Assembly (NCBI GenBank): GCA_030268105.1
Contig: BSDZ01000008.1
Location: forward strand, 124,001-188,000
DNA: 64,000 nucleotides
Source of the DNA: Volvox africanus
Lineage: Eukaryota; Chlorophyta; Chlorophyceae; Chlamydomonadales; Volvocaceae
Reading direction: 5' to 3'
This document shows, piece after piece, positions 1 through 10,300 of the stretch (position 1 is the first letter of the stretch; every line of letters begins with the position of its first letter). The translations under genes were made by a program, and so were the position numbers. The notes under the pieces were generated by a model. The model worked only from the letters and a program-made list of their open reading frames with translations. It did not search any database and was not told the origin of the DNA.

Positions 1-303
1 GCGTGCACCATCTGGATGCTCGAGCCTAAACGATGTTTGGAATGGACTTTGAACTTCATATGCTTCAAGGGGCCATCATTTGATTCTGCCGCATCACTGG
101 GTTCCAAGACGCTTGGCAGATAGCATACTGCGGGTAGCGCCGCCTCGCCTGCCGACGGCACCTCCACCGTCACGCGTTGTCGCTTTGATGACATTTCAAA
201 ACATTACCTGCAAAAACAATAAGCTGACTTATTGATATTTAATTCTTTCTAAACACTTGGCACATGCGTGCATCATAAAGATGTCATATTAGCTATAACA
301 GCG
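1..303. other. left flank, no gene seen
   Basis: No supported coding or RNA gene. The sequence is AT-richer than the genes further right. It leads up to the left arm of the foldback element that begins near 304. Confidence 0.5.
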
Positions 304-890
304 AGGTCTCCCGGTCAAGTGTCCGGCTCTACGTGGGACAATATGATACATGGCATCCCACTTAACGTGGACGTTACAAATTAGCATGATCTTACCAGAA
401 GTTACAAACCTAATCTCACATAAATTTTCGGAATACCATTATTCGCAGGACACCTTTATATGTTGGACACTACGTAGAGTGGCGTCGACGCAAAGCCAAC
501 AGAGTTAATTCGAGTCATGTTACGTCCTTCCACGCTTGCTCAATTGCGCAGCATTCTGGCTGACGCTCCGTTATACTGAATATTAAAATATATATTGGCT
601 TCTTTATAAGCTTTTTTTACGTACATAGATTGATGTAATGGTATGAATGTTCCTGCATAGGATTGCACAATTTGTATCAAGCACAGGACTTTCCCTGGCC
701 AGGACAGGAAAATCGATCCCCGAAAACACACCTGAAAAGGACATTCAGTAGTCATGGCATGTTGATGAACAGGCAGGCCCAGAGGGGAGACAATACACCT
801 CATCCCAGATGGATGGTTTAACCATTATAAGGATGCTTGGCCAAAAATCACACGGCAAAGATGTTGGGGGCCGAAGAAAATTATGCCTGG
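304..890 (+). repeat. left inverted arm of foldback element
   Basis: About 590 bp, complementary to 1697-2377. Near 440-470 it holds two adjacent related units (accattattcgcaggac, then acctttatatgttggac). The opposite arm has the same pair in better-preserved form, so the duplication predates formation or divergence of the arms. No coding potential is credible here. Confidence 0.75.
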
Positions 891-895
891 TCACT

Positions 896-1696
896 CCAGG
901 CCTCACTAATTCCTCCTTTACACCGTTCCTTCGTCCATCTTACCCTCCCTCCCTCCCTCCCTCCCTACCTCCATTCCTACATCCCACCTTAAAACCCTTA
1001 CCTTCATTCAGCCCTCCCTCCCATCCTCCACCCCTACCCCCCCGTCGGTACCTCCCTACCTACCTACCTATACCCCTTTACCCCCTCCATCCCTCCAATC
1101 CCCTCCATCCGTCCCTCCCTCCCTCCCCCACTTCCGTCCATCTCTCCATCCCTCCATACCTACCTATCTATATCTCTTCCCCCCCCTCCCTCCGTCCCTC
1201 CGTCCCTTCCCCCCTTCATCCGTCCCTCCCCCATTATCCATTCATCCGTCCCTCCGTCTGTCCCTCGCCCCCTCCATCCTTCCCGCCCTCTCTCCACACA
1301 CACACCCTATCCATCCATCTGTCCATCCCTCCGTCCCTTCATCCATCCGTTCGTCCCTCCCTCCATCCCTCACCCCCTCTGTCCGCCCTGCCCTCCCTCC
1401 CGTCCCCCTTGTCCATCCGTCCCTCCCTCCACTCCTCCATCCCTCCCGCCTTCCCTCCCCGCCCCCTCCGTCCGTCCGTCCGTCCCTCCCCCCTTCCGTC
1501 CATGCGCCCCTCCCCCCTGTCCCTCCCTCTGTCCCTCCCTCCATCCCTTCCCCCTCGTGCGTCCATCCGACCCTCCCCGCCCCCTTCCATCCCTCTGTCC
1601 GTCCCGCCCTCCCTCCTGCCCTTTCCGTCCGTCCCTCCATCCCTGCGTCCCTCCCTCCATCCCTTCCCCCTCGTTCATCAGTCCGACCCTCCCCGC
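896..1696. repeat. (TCCN)n polypyrimidine tract, loop of the foldback element
   Basis: About 800 bp of imperfect tetranucleotide repeat on the + strand, built from tccc, tccg and tcca units with occasional tacc and tatc. The other strand is a continuous run of GGGA/GGAC-type units. Open frames across it in several registers, including a 344-codon one on + and Gly/Arg/Glu-rich ones on -, are by-products of the repeat and not genes. The tract could form G-quadruplex, i-motif or triplex structures. Confidence 0.85.
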
Positions 1697-2377
1697 TCAG
1701 TCATAATTTTTTTCGGCCCCCAACAACTTCGCTGTGTGATTTTTGGCCAAGCCTCCTTGTCATGGTTAGATCATCCGTCCGGGGACGAGATGTATTGTCT
1801 CCGCTCTGGGCCTACCTGTTCGTCACTACGCCATGACTTCTGAATTTCCTTGTTCAAGTGTGTTTTCACGGAATCGATTTTCCTGTCATGCCAGGGCAAG
1901 TCAGGTGCGTAATACAAAGGTTGCGGCGCGGGCTCTGAGCACTTGCTGCTATCGTGTTTACCATTTCCTAAGTTGTAAGGAGCTGAAATGGCGCGTGCAT
2001 GTCCTACGGATAGCTTTTATCATGCAAAGGTCACGATCGCAGTGAATTGCTATGCAAGGACACTCATACCATTACATCTTTGAATGCACTTAAAATTTTT
2101 ATATTCGTTACCGGTATAACAGAGCGTCAGCCAGAATGCTGCGCGATGGAGCAAGCGTGGAATGACGTAATACGACTCACAGTAACTTTGATGACTTTGC
2201 GTCGACGTCAAACTATGTCCAACGTATAATGGTGTCCTACGTATAATGGTATACCGAAAATTATGTTATGAGATCAGGTTTGTGGCTTGTAGTAGATCAT
2301 CTTAGGTAATGATGCCCACTATAAGTGGGATCCCACGCATAGTCCCACTTAGACCCCGACACTTGACCGGGAGACCT
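1697..2377 (-). repeat. right inverted arm of foldback element
   Basis: Reverse complement of the left arm with about 95 bp of extra sequence around 1900-2030. It ends at gagacct (2371-2377), which matches the aggtctc at the left terminus. Its doubled 17-bp unit (accattatacgtaggac and accattatacgttggac, read on -) is cleaner than in the left arm. Confidence 0.75.
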
Positions 2378-4839
2378 AGCTGCTTCCATAACGTTTATGT
2401 AAACACATAGTTTCCCATCGCTTTCTCAAGCAGTAAAGGCTTTATGGATATCGTCGCAATGCCAGATGCATCATTCACGTACTACCCAAAATGTTGGGTA
2501 ATAGATAAATCGAGGGATACATGATATAATCTGGGGGGATATAGAGAAGGTAAATCCGCGCCGGGTGTGCATGGGGAAATCAAAGTGCGTCTTCCAGCCT
2601 GACGGCGCTGGATCGAAACTGGAGGCCGTAGGGCGCGAAAACTGTTAGGGTGCGCTGTAGGAGGTACACGTCTGCGCGTCCTGGATCGAAATACTTGGGG
2701 AAATACTCAGATGATGGGTTTGAAAGACAGTAAGAATGCTTCATAGAAGCCGAACTGATGTAGGCTTTCCTTCGCCGGAGATTCTGCTACACGAGGGCAT
2801 GAAGCGTCAACGGATTGAGACACTCTCTAAGAAGCTCGCATCCAAATGGGAGTAGAAAGAGTCTGGTTTCGGATCAAGGCAGACGCTATGGCTCTGGGCG
2901 CCGCAATCGCATGACCAGTGCAACTTATGCTGCGGCATCTGGGTCTCCGACACTACCAGCTTTACGCGATTTACTCGTTTACCCCGCCCAACCCCTTTTC
3001 CCCCTGTCCTGCGAAATGCATCAATCGGAGGTCACGTGGGTCCCTTGGCCAGAAACTGGGAATAGAGCCTGTGAGCAATCACTATCCAGTGCACCCGGCT
3101 GTTGCAGCTTGGGACCTGGGATACCGATTGGCGGCACAATGGCAGGGTCAAGTGTATGGATCCGTGTTGCTGGTCGCGGCATATTAAGCCCTTTGAGGAT
3201 GGAATCAGTGCTGCTCTGTGGGATGTGAGCTCCTTAAATAGTACGTTTGCCGGAGGCCTCGGCAGCTGAATACATCGATTGACTCTCTCACCAAATTGCT
3301 ATTGGCGGCTGACAATAACGTGCAAAACATCATACCCCTCGAGTGCAGGCGATGCGGGGTACGTCATGTCCGCGCGCACTTGGTGCGGACGCACTTTGTC
3401 AGGTGGGGCACTGCGGTTCAGTGGCAGTTCGGGCCATAAGGGCCTTATTGAGGCAGGGTTTGGGTCTTCTGGACCCGCTGGCCCACTTTCATGTGAAAGC
3501 TTGAAACCCTAAGTTGTGAACGGACTGGGGAAACTCAAGTTTTGCCCTCTGGTGCCGATCAATACAGCCAACTGCGTCATCACCATCTCCCCCCTCATAC
3601 TCACTTCACTTCTTCCTGCACTTGCTAACGCCGCCTTCACAATGTCGGAGGACTCGGACTCCAGCATTCTGCTTCGTCTGTTGCCCGCCCTCGCCCCTGT
3701 ACATGCGCGAACCCCGCCCCCTGCAACTGCCACCATGTCACGACATAGTACCATCCCATGATATGCCCCCTTGCTACTCCCTCCTCCTTCTCCTCGCATC
3801 TCAACGCAGTCCCGCGCGCTCTCTGAGGACATGTCGCGATCACTGTGTAACCGTCACGTGACCCAAACGTCAAACGAGTTTCGACTGTGCACTGCAGCCA
3901 CCCTAGAACTCCCTGACGACATCTGAACAACAAAAAGTTCTTTAGAAGGCTCTTGATGAATGACGATGATGACCTTGAAACGATGGGGATAAACAAGTAG
4001 GGATATATGGCAGGCGGAATTCTTTGTGGGCACCAACACAGGTCTTCACACAGGCCAGCAATCGCCAGTTGGCAGTTTCTTGGAAGGGAGACCAACAGAG
4101 TTCATCGTTCGAGGTGGTCCAGCTTAGCGCACACGAACGAAGGAACCTAGAATAACGTCGTTTCTCGAAACAGATTTGGGTGTAGCTGGGCCGCATTGGG
4201 TAGGCACTCGATCTGTTAGTCCCTGTCAGTCGGTTAGCCGGTCGGTCGCTTGGTGGTACCTGAACCATAGTGTGTCTGAACCACGGTGTTCTTGCAAGCC
4301 AGGAGGGTTGCTTTAGCGACAAACAGGCTTTAGACCGTCCGTGGCGGGTAGAGCTCTGAGGTTCCCACCGAGCCAGTAGTTTGCTACAACCATTAGTCAC
4401 ATGAACAAAGTTATATGTTACGTTATTGTAACTGAGCTAATTCGATGTAATTCATAATCTTAGCAATGGATTGCACAAGCCACAGGGTTCACCCCCGACA
4501 AGCCAAGAGCTGGCGCCTTGACAATGTTTGCTCGTCTGTACGGCCTCGGGCTATGTACCGCCCACCGTGTGTTCCAGGTGTTCTAAAGGAACCCGAGTCG
4601 CCCGTGCAAAATGCGTCGGATGCGCTATATTGCACTTTCGGTAGATATATGAAAACCAATCCTTGTAACTTCAAGAAATATTGCTTATATTTTGGGCAAG
4701 AAAACTATATTGTCTCTCCGCCAAAACTCTCCAGCGCTGAATTGACAAGGGTTTTACGTTATAAACTCATTGCGGAATCCATAAGAAAATGGTATACTTA
4801 AGGCATAAAGCTTGTGGATTTTAAAGCATATGCCTTTTT
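2378..4839. other. gene-poor stretch
   Basis: No gene could be supported on either strand. Open frames such as 2815-3228 (+) and 3942-4400 (-) are short, overlap each other in several frames and show no domain or splice pattern. The last part (about 4640-4801) becomes AT-rich and coding-like, ending in SSAELTRVLRYKLIAE and a stop at 4801. It sits just left of the SINE pair. Confidence 0.45.
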
Positions 4840-5068
4840 GTTGAAGTCAGCAAAGCGCCCGGCCCCTCGTGGGCCGTATTACTTGCTCTGACATTCTATC
4901 GTATATGAGTGTTGCTCACATTCCAACACCCCCCCGTGAGCGACACTCCGTCGAGCTTCACGGTCTCCCGATAGCTGCCTCGTCCCGGCCTCCCTGCCCT
5001 GGTCAACAGCCAGCGGGATTCGAACCGGCGACCTCTCGGCCAGCCGCGCACGTGCGCTCGGGGCTCAT
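4840..5068 (-). repeat. tRNA-like SINE, copy A (inverted)
   Basis: This 229-bp unit is reverse-complementary to copy B at 5142-5370, with about five mismatches by eye (roughly 98 percent identity). On its own sense strand it runs from atgagccccgag through a Pol III box-B-like ggttcgaatcc to a tail ending gctttgctgacttcaac. The B box and the preceding tggccgagagg (A-box-like) mark it as tRNA-derived. The two boxes are only about 5 bp apart, so it is not a functional tRNA. Confidence 0.7.
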
Positions 5069-5076
5069 GACCTGTT

Positions 5077-5136
5077 AAAGAACGTCAGAGCAAGTAATAC
5101 GGCCCACGAGGGGCCGGGCGCTTTGCTGACTTCAAC
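5077..5136 (+). repeat. truncated SINE tail fragment
   Basis: About 60 bp matching the 3' tail of copies A and B (from aaagaacgtcagagcaag to gctttgctgacttcaac), in plus orientation and directly upstream of copy B. It makes the plus side a partial head-to-tail dimer. It reads cccacgagg like copy A, where copy B has cccatgagg. Confidence 0.65.
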
Positions 5137-5141
5137 AGCTT

Positions 5142-5370
5142 ATGAGCCCCGAGCGCACGTGCGCGGCTGGCCGAGAGGTCGCCGGTTCGAATCCCGCTGG
5201 CTGTTGACCAGGGCAGGGAGGCCGGGACAAGGCAGCTATCGGGAGACCGTGAAGCTCGACGGAGTGTCGCTCACGGGGGGGTGTTGGAATGTGAGTAACA
5301 CTCATATACGAAAGAACGTCAGAGCAAGTAATACGGCCCATGAGGGGCCGGGCGCTTTGCTGACTTCAAC
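5142..5370 (+). repeat. tRNA-like SINE, copy B
   Basis: 229 bp, the inverted partner of copy A. The A-box-like tggccgagagg is at 5168-5178 and the B box ggttcgaatcc at 5184-5194. The body continues through a G run (cacgggggggtgttgg) to gctttgctgacttcaac at 5370. With a 73-bp spacer, A and B form an almost perfect 531-bp palindrome. Confidence 0.72.
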
Positions 5371-5373
5371 ACT

Positions 5374-5577
5374 TTTCCTCAGAAACAAGAAAGATTATTT
5401 GACGAAAGATTATCTATAAAACTAAGTCCTAAAAACAAATTATGTATGCTAAGGGATATGGAAAATTTGTCTGAACTAGACGCTAAAGCATTGTCTAAGG
5501 TTGAAATTGAGAAATTCGGTAGAAACAAGAAGGATCGTAGAGTCATGCTCGGACTATCGATGCTTCAAGCTATGTAG
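5374..5577 (+). pseudogene. AT-rich coding remnant, unidentified
   Basis: A 67-codon open frame starts immediately right of SINE copy B and closes at TAG 5577. It has no start codon at its left edge. It is rich in Lys, Leu and Glu (for example SELDAKALSKVEIEKF and GRNKKDRRVMLG) and uses AGA, TTA, ATA and AAA codons, unlike the GC-ending codons of every other gene here. It reads like the 3' end of a foreign, viral or organelle-derived gene interrupted by the SINE cluster. No family was recognised, and the frame could be fortuitous. Confidence 0.35.
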
Positions 5578-7331
5578 AACGGTTCTGATTCGTTTACGGA
5601 GGAATCACTAAAGGAAAATATTTACTGGCAATATTTTTGCGGCTATGAATATACATATGTATATATGTATATATATTTTTTGCTAATCATAACCTTAATA
5701 GTATAATTGTTCTTGCAGCATTGAATGTCTTTGAATTGTTCGCGTTCTTAAATGGCTGCAGTGACCTTCGCCGTCGATTGGCCGCGTTTCTGCGGGGGGA
5801 GGGGGGAAGAGCCGTATTCCCATGTCGCACCTACGTCTATCAGCTTCCTTACCTTCATGAATACGTCATGATAAGTCATTTATTTGGGCTATTCCTGGTT
5901 TCAAGTCAATTCCCACGTTTGGACAAATGCAGGATCTATAATGCAGAACCTCACCAGTACGGCGAGTTCCTAGGCCTGCACGCCCATTTGCGGCCGCCGC
6001 GTTGTGAGCTCACCATGCGGCTTCTGCGACGTATTAGCGCACACTTTATTTTAAGTTGTCTTTCAGGTTTAATGTAAGACGCATATGTCCTGTCGTCGTT
6101 TTTATTTTGTGTTCCCGAAGTTATTCGATGTGGCTGTTGTGATGCGGCCATGCATGACCCGGGATGTGACAATCCTGCGCAGCTCTGCATCTCCAAGATG
6201 TGGCCCCAGAAGTTAAAAACCCAATAACTCAGCGTTCCTCAACTCTTTGTTGCTGTCATTTTAGTGATTACACCGCAATTTCGGTATGAAGCTGGCCAAG
6301 GGAGAAATGGACAGGGTAAAAAAACTCCTCGGGATACAACAGCAATGGTGCGTTGATCATTACTAGGTGGAGCATATAGTAAAAACATACACGGCCCAAA
6401 GCCCATGTGTGCAGTAAAGCTCATTACGGCTAGGCACCGCACGTCACCGAATGCAAGCACACGGTGCGCATAAGCGTTATGGTTGCAAGCCGCCAGTCGA
6501 TGAGAACGGCGAGAGGGAGCCATGGTGGAAGGCTGGTGGGAGTCCTATCCGTATAACAAAGGATAGTATTACAGATTAGCAGCGTGTGGCTATTACCACT
6601 GGCGGGAATTTGGTGATGTCGGGAAACATCCAAATGCGGCTACATTGGGCTCATTGAGCTCGTGTCAGCAGCCGACAAAACTTGTCGACTGACATCAGAC
6701 CACAACCCAGCTAGGATCCCTTGGCAGAGTCTACCCGCATGAGGCTGGCCTGACTAACAAGGCAGCATCGAGACGATAAGGAAGCTGACGTATGCAACCA
6801 GAAGTTCTTTGGTCCGGCTCTTGTCGGTAAGCTGTTCGGGGCCATGCAACAGCGGGGGTGCGGAAATCGGACACCCGTGCATCGTGCAATATGTGCACGC
6901 TGATACCGTGATTCCTGTAAAATCAGTGGACATAACTCCGTAACAGCATAGGACACCTTACCGCGAAATATTTTCCTTTATATTCCTACGGAGCATATTT
7001 TGCCAACAAGCTTATGGAGGAGCTTGCTAACGAATTCAACATTTAACGCCGTATTGGCTTGGGCGAAATCGTACACTGAGATTGGACATGTATTGCTTGC
7101 CCATACCGTTCCATTGATGCTCTTTGAGGCCCATCACTCAGCATTTTCTTTTAAGGTATGTCTCCAAGGCATACGAAATGCTTCAAAATCATCGAAGGAT
7201 ACTAATATAGTTCAAGTCAAAAGTATGAGTGCATGTGTTCCACTCAAATTAATACTTTAAATAAAGTGATGTTATGCGGACAAAGCAGTTAGGTGTTACC
7301 TGAAGCGATTTTACTAACGAGGAAGGATATC
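5578..7331. other. AT-richer intergenic stretch upstream of the SBP gene
   Basis: Contains an (AT)-type run near 5650-5680 (catatgtatatatgtatata). No gene is supported. The last few hundred bases probably hold the promoter and 5'UTR of the gene starting at 7332. No promoter element was assigned. Confidence 0.45.
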
Positions 7332-10300
7332 ATGTCAACGGACGAGGAACCACGTGGTCCCAGCAAGGCAGCATGGGATTCTACAGCTTACATTATGGAT
7401 ACATATTTAGGTTTAGCTCGTGGCCAAGGTGAGTGAAAATGTATGCTGTTGCCCTAGCCTGCCTGCCTGCGTGAACGGGAACTTCCCCTTATGGTCAGGC
7501 GCGGATGCACGGAAGACTGGCGAGGAATCGCGGCATGCGGCGAGGCATGCAGAAGCAACCTTGCTTCCAAAGAAATCGCGGAAGGCCACTCGGCCAGCCA
7601 TTTGCCAGGTCTGTATTCTGGTAACCTCTCCTGCGCTTTTGTGCGATAGGTTGAAAGATGCAAGACCAGATGGAAACCGCACTGCGACGTTGTCACCTAT
7701 TGATCGTGGCGTAGTTTGGTCGGTTTCGTGCGTGCGCTTGCGGCCATCGGTCCTGTTCATTTCCCTACAATTGATATTCAACGTCTGCTATCCCTTGTTA
7801 ATTATAATTTGTTGGGGGTTCGAAGCCTGCGGATCGTGCAGTGTCTGCTGCCTGAATACAGAAATATCTGTCGTTCTCGAACGTAAAAACTTAAGTATTA
7901 TCGAAGTTATCTTTAGTTTCGCGTGTTCTCTTAATATGAAAGCTTGTGCGAATGCGGCAGCCTAATGAACAAGGCTTGTTGTTTTGGGGCAGGTTGATGG
8001 CTGCGGTAGGGACCTCTCTGGCGAGAAGGCATACTTGCAGCGGTACTCGGTTTGCGATATGCACTTTAAATCTGACGTGGCGATGGTGCAAGGCCAGGAG
8101 ATGCGCTTCTGCCAGCAATGTAACAAATTTCAAGACCTGCGGGAGTTCGAAGGCGCTCGGAGGTGGGTTACTTCGGGGTGCGGTGACGTATGGAGGAAAA
8201 ATGACCAAAACAGGCCTTGTCTTGGCGCTCAGGTGGCATACCGCATCGGCGACGGCTCCAGGCGTCGTATCTACGTAATGTAAAACGATAGTAGGCAACT
8301 GCTTCAAACGGTTTTGTGTTCGGGTGGCAATGCAGCCAAGCTGCAACCTCTTCATGAAGGCGCGCACTTGGAGCATGCGATATTTGGGCTTTCGGAAGCT
8401 TTAGACCAAAGTGCGACTCTTATTAACGGGTTCGTCTAACTCTTGCCTCCATTCGCCCCTGTTTTCAGGAGTTGTGCGGCACGCTCCAAGGACCGCAATT
8501 TGCGGCGGCGCCTGCATACCACGCTGCAAAAAGGGGGCGCCTCCGAGGAGCTCCAGGTCCCTGCAGCTGCTGTGCTGACACAGCCGCCGCCGCAGCAGCA
8601 GGTATGCAAATCCTTGCAATAGGAGCTGACTCATGGTGGGGTTGTGGTGGCGGTTATGGACGCTACATGGCGCAAGCGTTGGAGACATGAAAAGCGCCTG
8701 GTTGGAAGTTGGGCCGATGTTCAGTGCTGATCGTTTCAATATATGTGGGGGATGATCGATGTGGGGGATGCCACCGGGAGCCGATGAAGGCACGAGAGGA
8801 AGGACCGGCGTTTGGAGCCGTTATATGTGCTTCTGCAACAAACAATGCTCACGGGGGCTACTTCGCGCAATATAGTTGACCTTTGAAAGCCCCGGACGCA
8901 ATACTTTCAGGGGAAAGTCCCTTGTGGTTTGCATTAGCACAGCGCTCACAGGGAAAGGCGTATAGATCCACAGTTTGAGGACGTGGGCTGGGCGGCTTTT
9001 GGCGTGATGGTTTGCACCAGATATCTCTTTTCCGTTTCCCCTTCTCCTCCTCCTCCTCCTCCTCCAGCTGCTAATAAAAATATAGGTCCATCCCGTCCCC
9101 GAATGTAACTGCGCCTTTACTTCACCATATTGCCGAAACTCAGCCTCAGAGTGGCAGCCCCGGGCGCAGCGGCTGCAAGGTGGGCAGGGATGATGCAGCT
9201 GGCTCGGATGACAGTGGCGGCCAGGCTGGCAGTGGGCACGCGTCAATGGTATGTTGAGAGGGGTTAATCGTCCGGGGGAGAGGGGCTCTATCGCAGTCCG
9301 GCACAGCGGGTTCCTGGACAGCCTCTCATGGCCTGCATCTTGGCAGATGTATCATGCCGTGGTGTGCTGGTTCTGGCGGCCAGTCTCTCTGGGTTCAGCG
9401 ATCGCTGGGATGCATGCGTTGTAGTGGACCTGCTTCTGCGCCCGCCATCGCCGTCTAGTTTAACTGCTACTCCTCCTACAATCGCAGGGAGGCAGCGCGG
9501 CCATGGCTCGACTGCCGCCGGAGGGCGGCAGCGGGGGCTCAGAGTACTCGCTGGATGCCATGGGCACAGCGAGCCTGGCTGTGAGTGCAGGGGCGCGACG
9601 TGGGGGTCATCCGGTCTCTGCCTGTGGCCTGCAGTCTCGTAACCCCGCAATGACCCTCCTGATGAATCCGCAGCAGAGGCTGCATCAGCCGGCTGGCAGT
9701 GCCGGAAACGGCTGCGGCGCTAGTAGTGGCAACCCGACCGCCGTGCAGGAGCCCCCAGGTAACCGACCGGGAGCCTGGTTATCGCTGGAACAAATGAGAC
9801 AGTCGTACGATGTGGATGCAGGTCTGTCGCCCAACCTGGCAGTGGCCTTGACCCGTCGTGGTGCCCCGATCGAGGACATCGGCGCCGGTGATATTGGCGG
9901 AACAGCCTCAGGGGGCGGAAGCGGCCCCACGCTTATGGACCTGGATGGCTTCCTGTCAGCTTCCTGCTCCAACCCCTGCGGCCCACACGGCGGTCGCATG
10001 CAGCAGGCTGTTGGGCCCTTGGCATCGGCTCTGGCGCTCGAAGGGGGAGTGGGCACTGCCGCAATGCGGGAGCAGGACTCGGTATATGCCCGCAAAATGT
10101 CAGCCGTCGGCGGCGCCGCCAATCTTGCAGGCGGCGTCGGAGGCTGGGCCGGGCCGGCCGCACTGTCGCTACTTGACGTTTATGACAGCTTACGACCCCA
10201 GCAACAGCAGCAGGATTTGCACCAAGCCACGCCACAATTGCAACATCCCCCTCACCATTCGACAGCAGCTGTGCAACGCTGCTTGCAAGTGGCCGGGGGC

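Larger units (their letters stand above)
304..2377. mobile_element. foldback-type element with long inverted arms
   Basis: The left arm (about 304-890) reappears as reverse complement at about 1697-2377. Both outer ends carry aggtctcccggtcaagtgtc (reverse complement on the right). Long blocks then match in the same order, for example gcagcattctggctgacgct and caggaaaatcgat, with the inner ends matching around cttggccaaaaatcacac. The right arm is about 95 bp longer, mainly around 1900-2030. Arm divergence looks like 10-20 percent by eye. The 0.8-kb centre is a polypyrimidine repeat with no transposase. The architecture fits a non-autonomous foldback transposon or a very large MITE. No target-site duplication could be fixed. 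Confidence 0.8.

Noticed and set aside
809..1843. 344-codon Pro/Ser-rich frame on + and Gly/Arg/Glu-rich frames on - (1242-1678)
   Set aside because: They are translations of the (TCCN)n repeat in the foldback loop; any frame of such a tract stays open. No start context, domain or splice pattern.
5168..5194. Functional tRNA gene
   Set aside because: Only A-box-like and B-box segments remain, about 5 bp apart, with no anticodon arm or matching acceptor stem.
5123..5419. 98-codon frame on + and its near-identical 69-codon frames at 4869-5078 (+) and 5132-5341 (-)
   Set aside because: They are the same SINE sequence read in inverted copies, not a duplicated gene.
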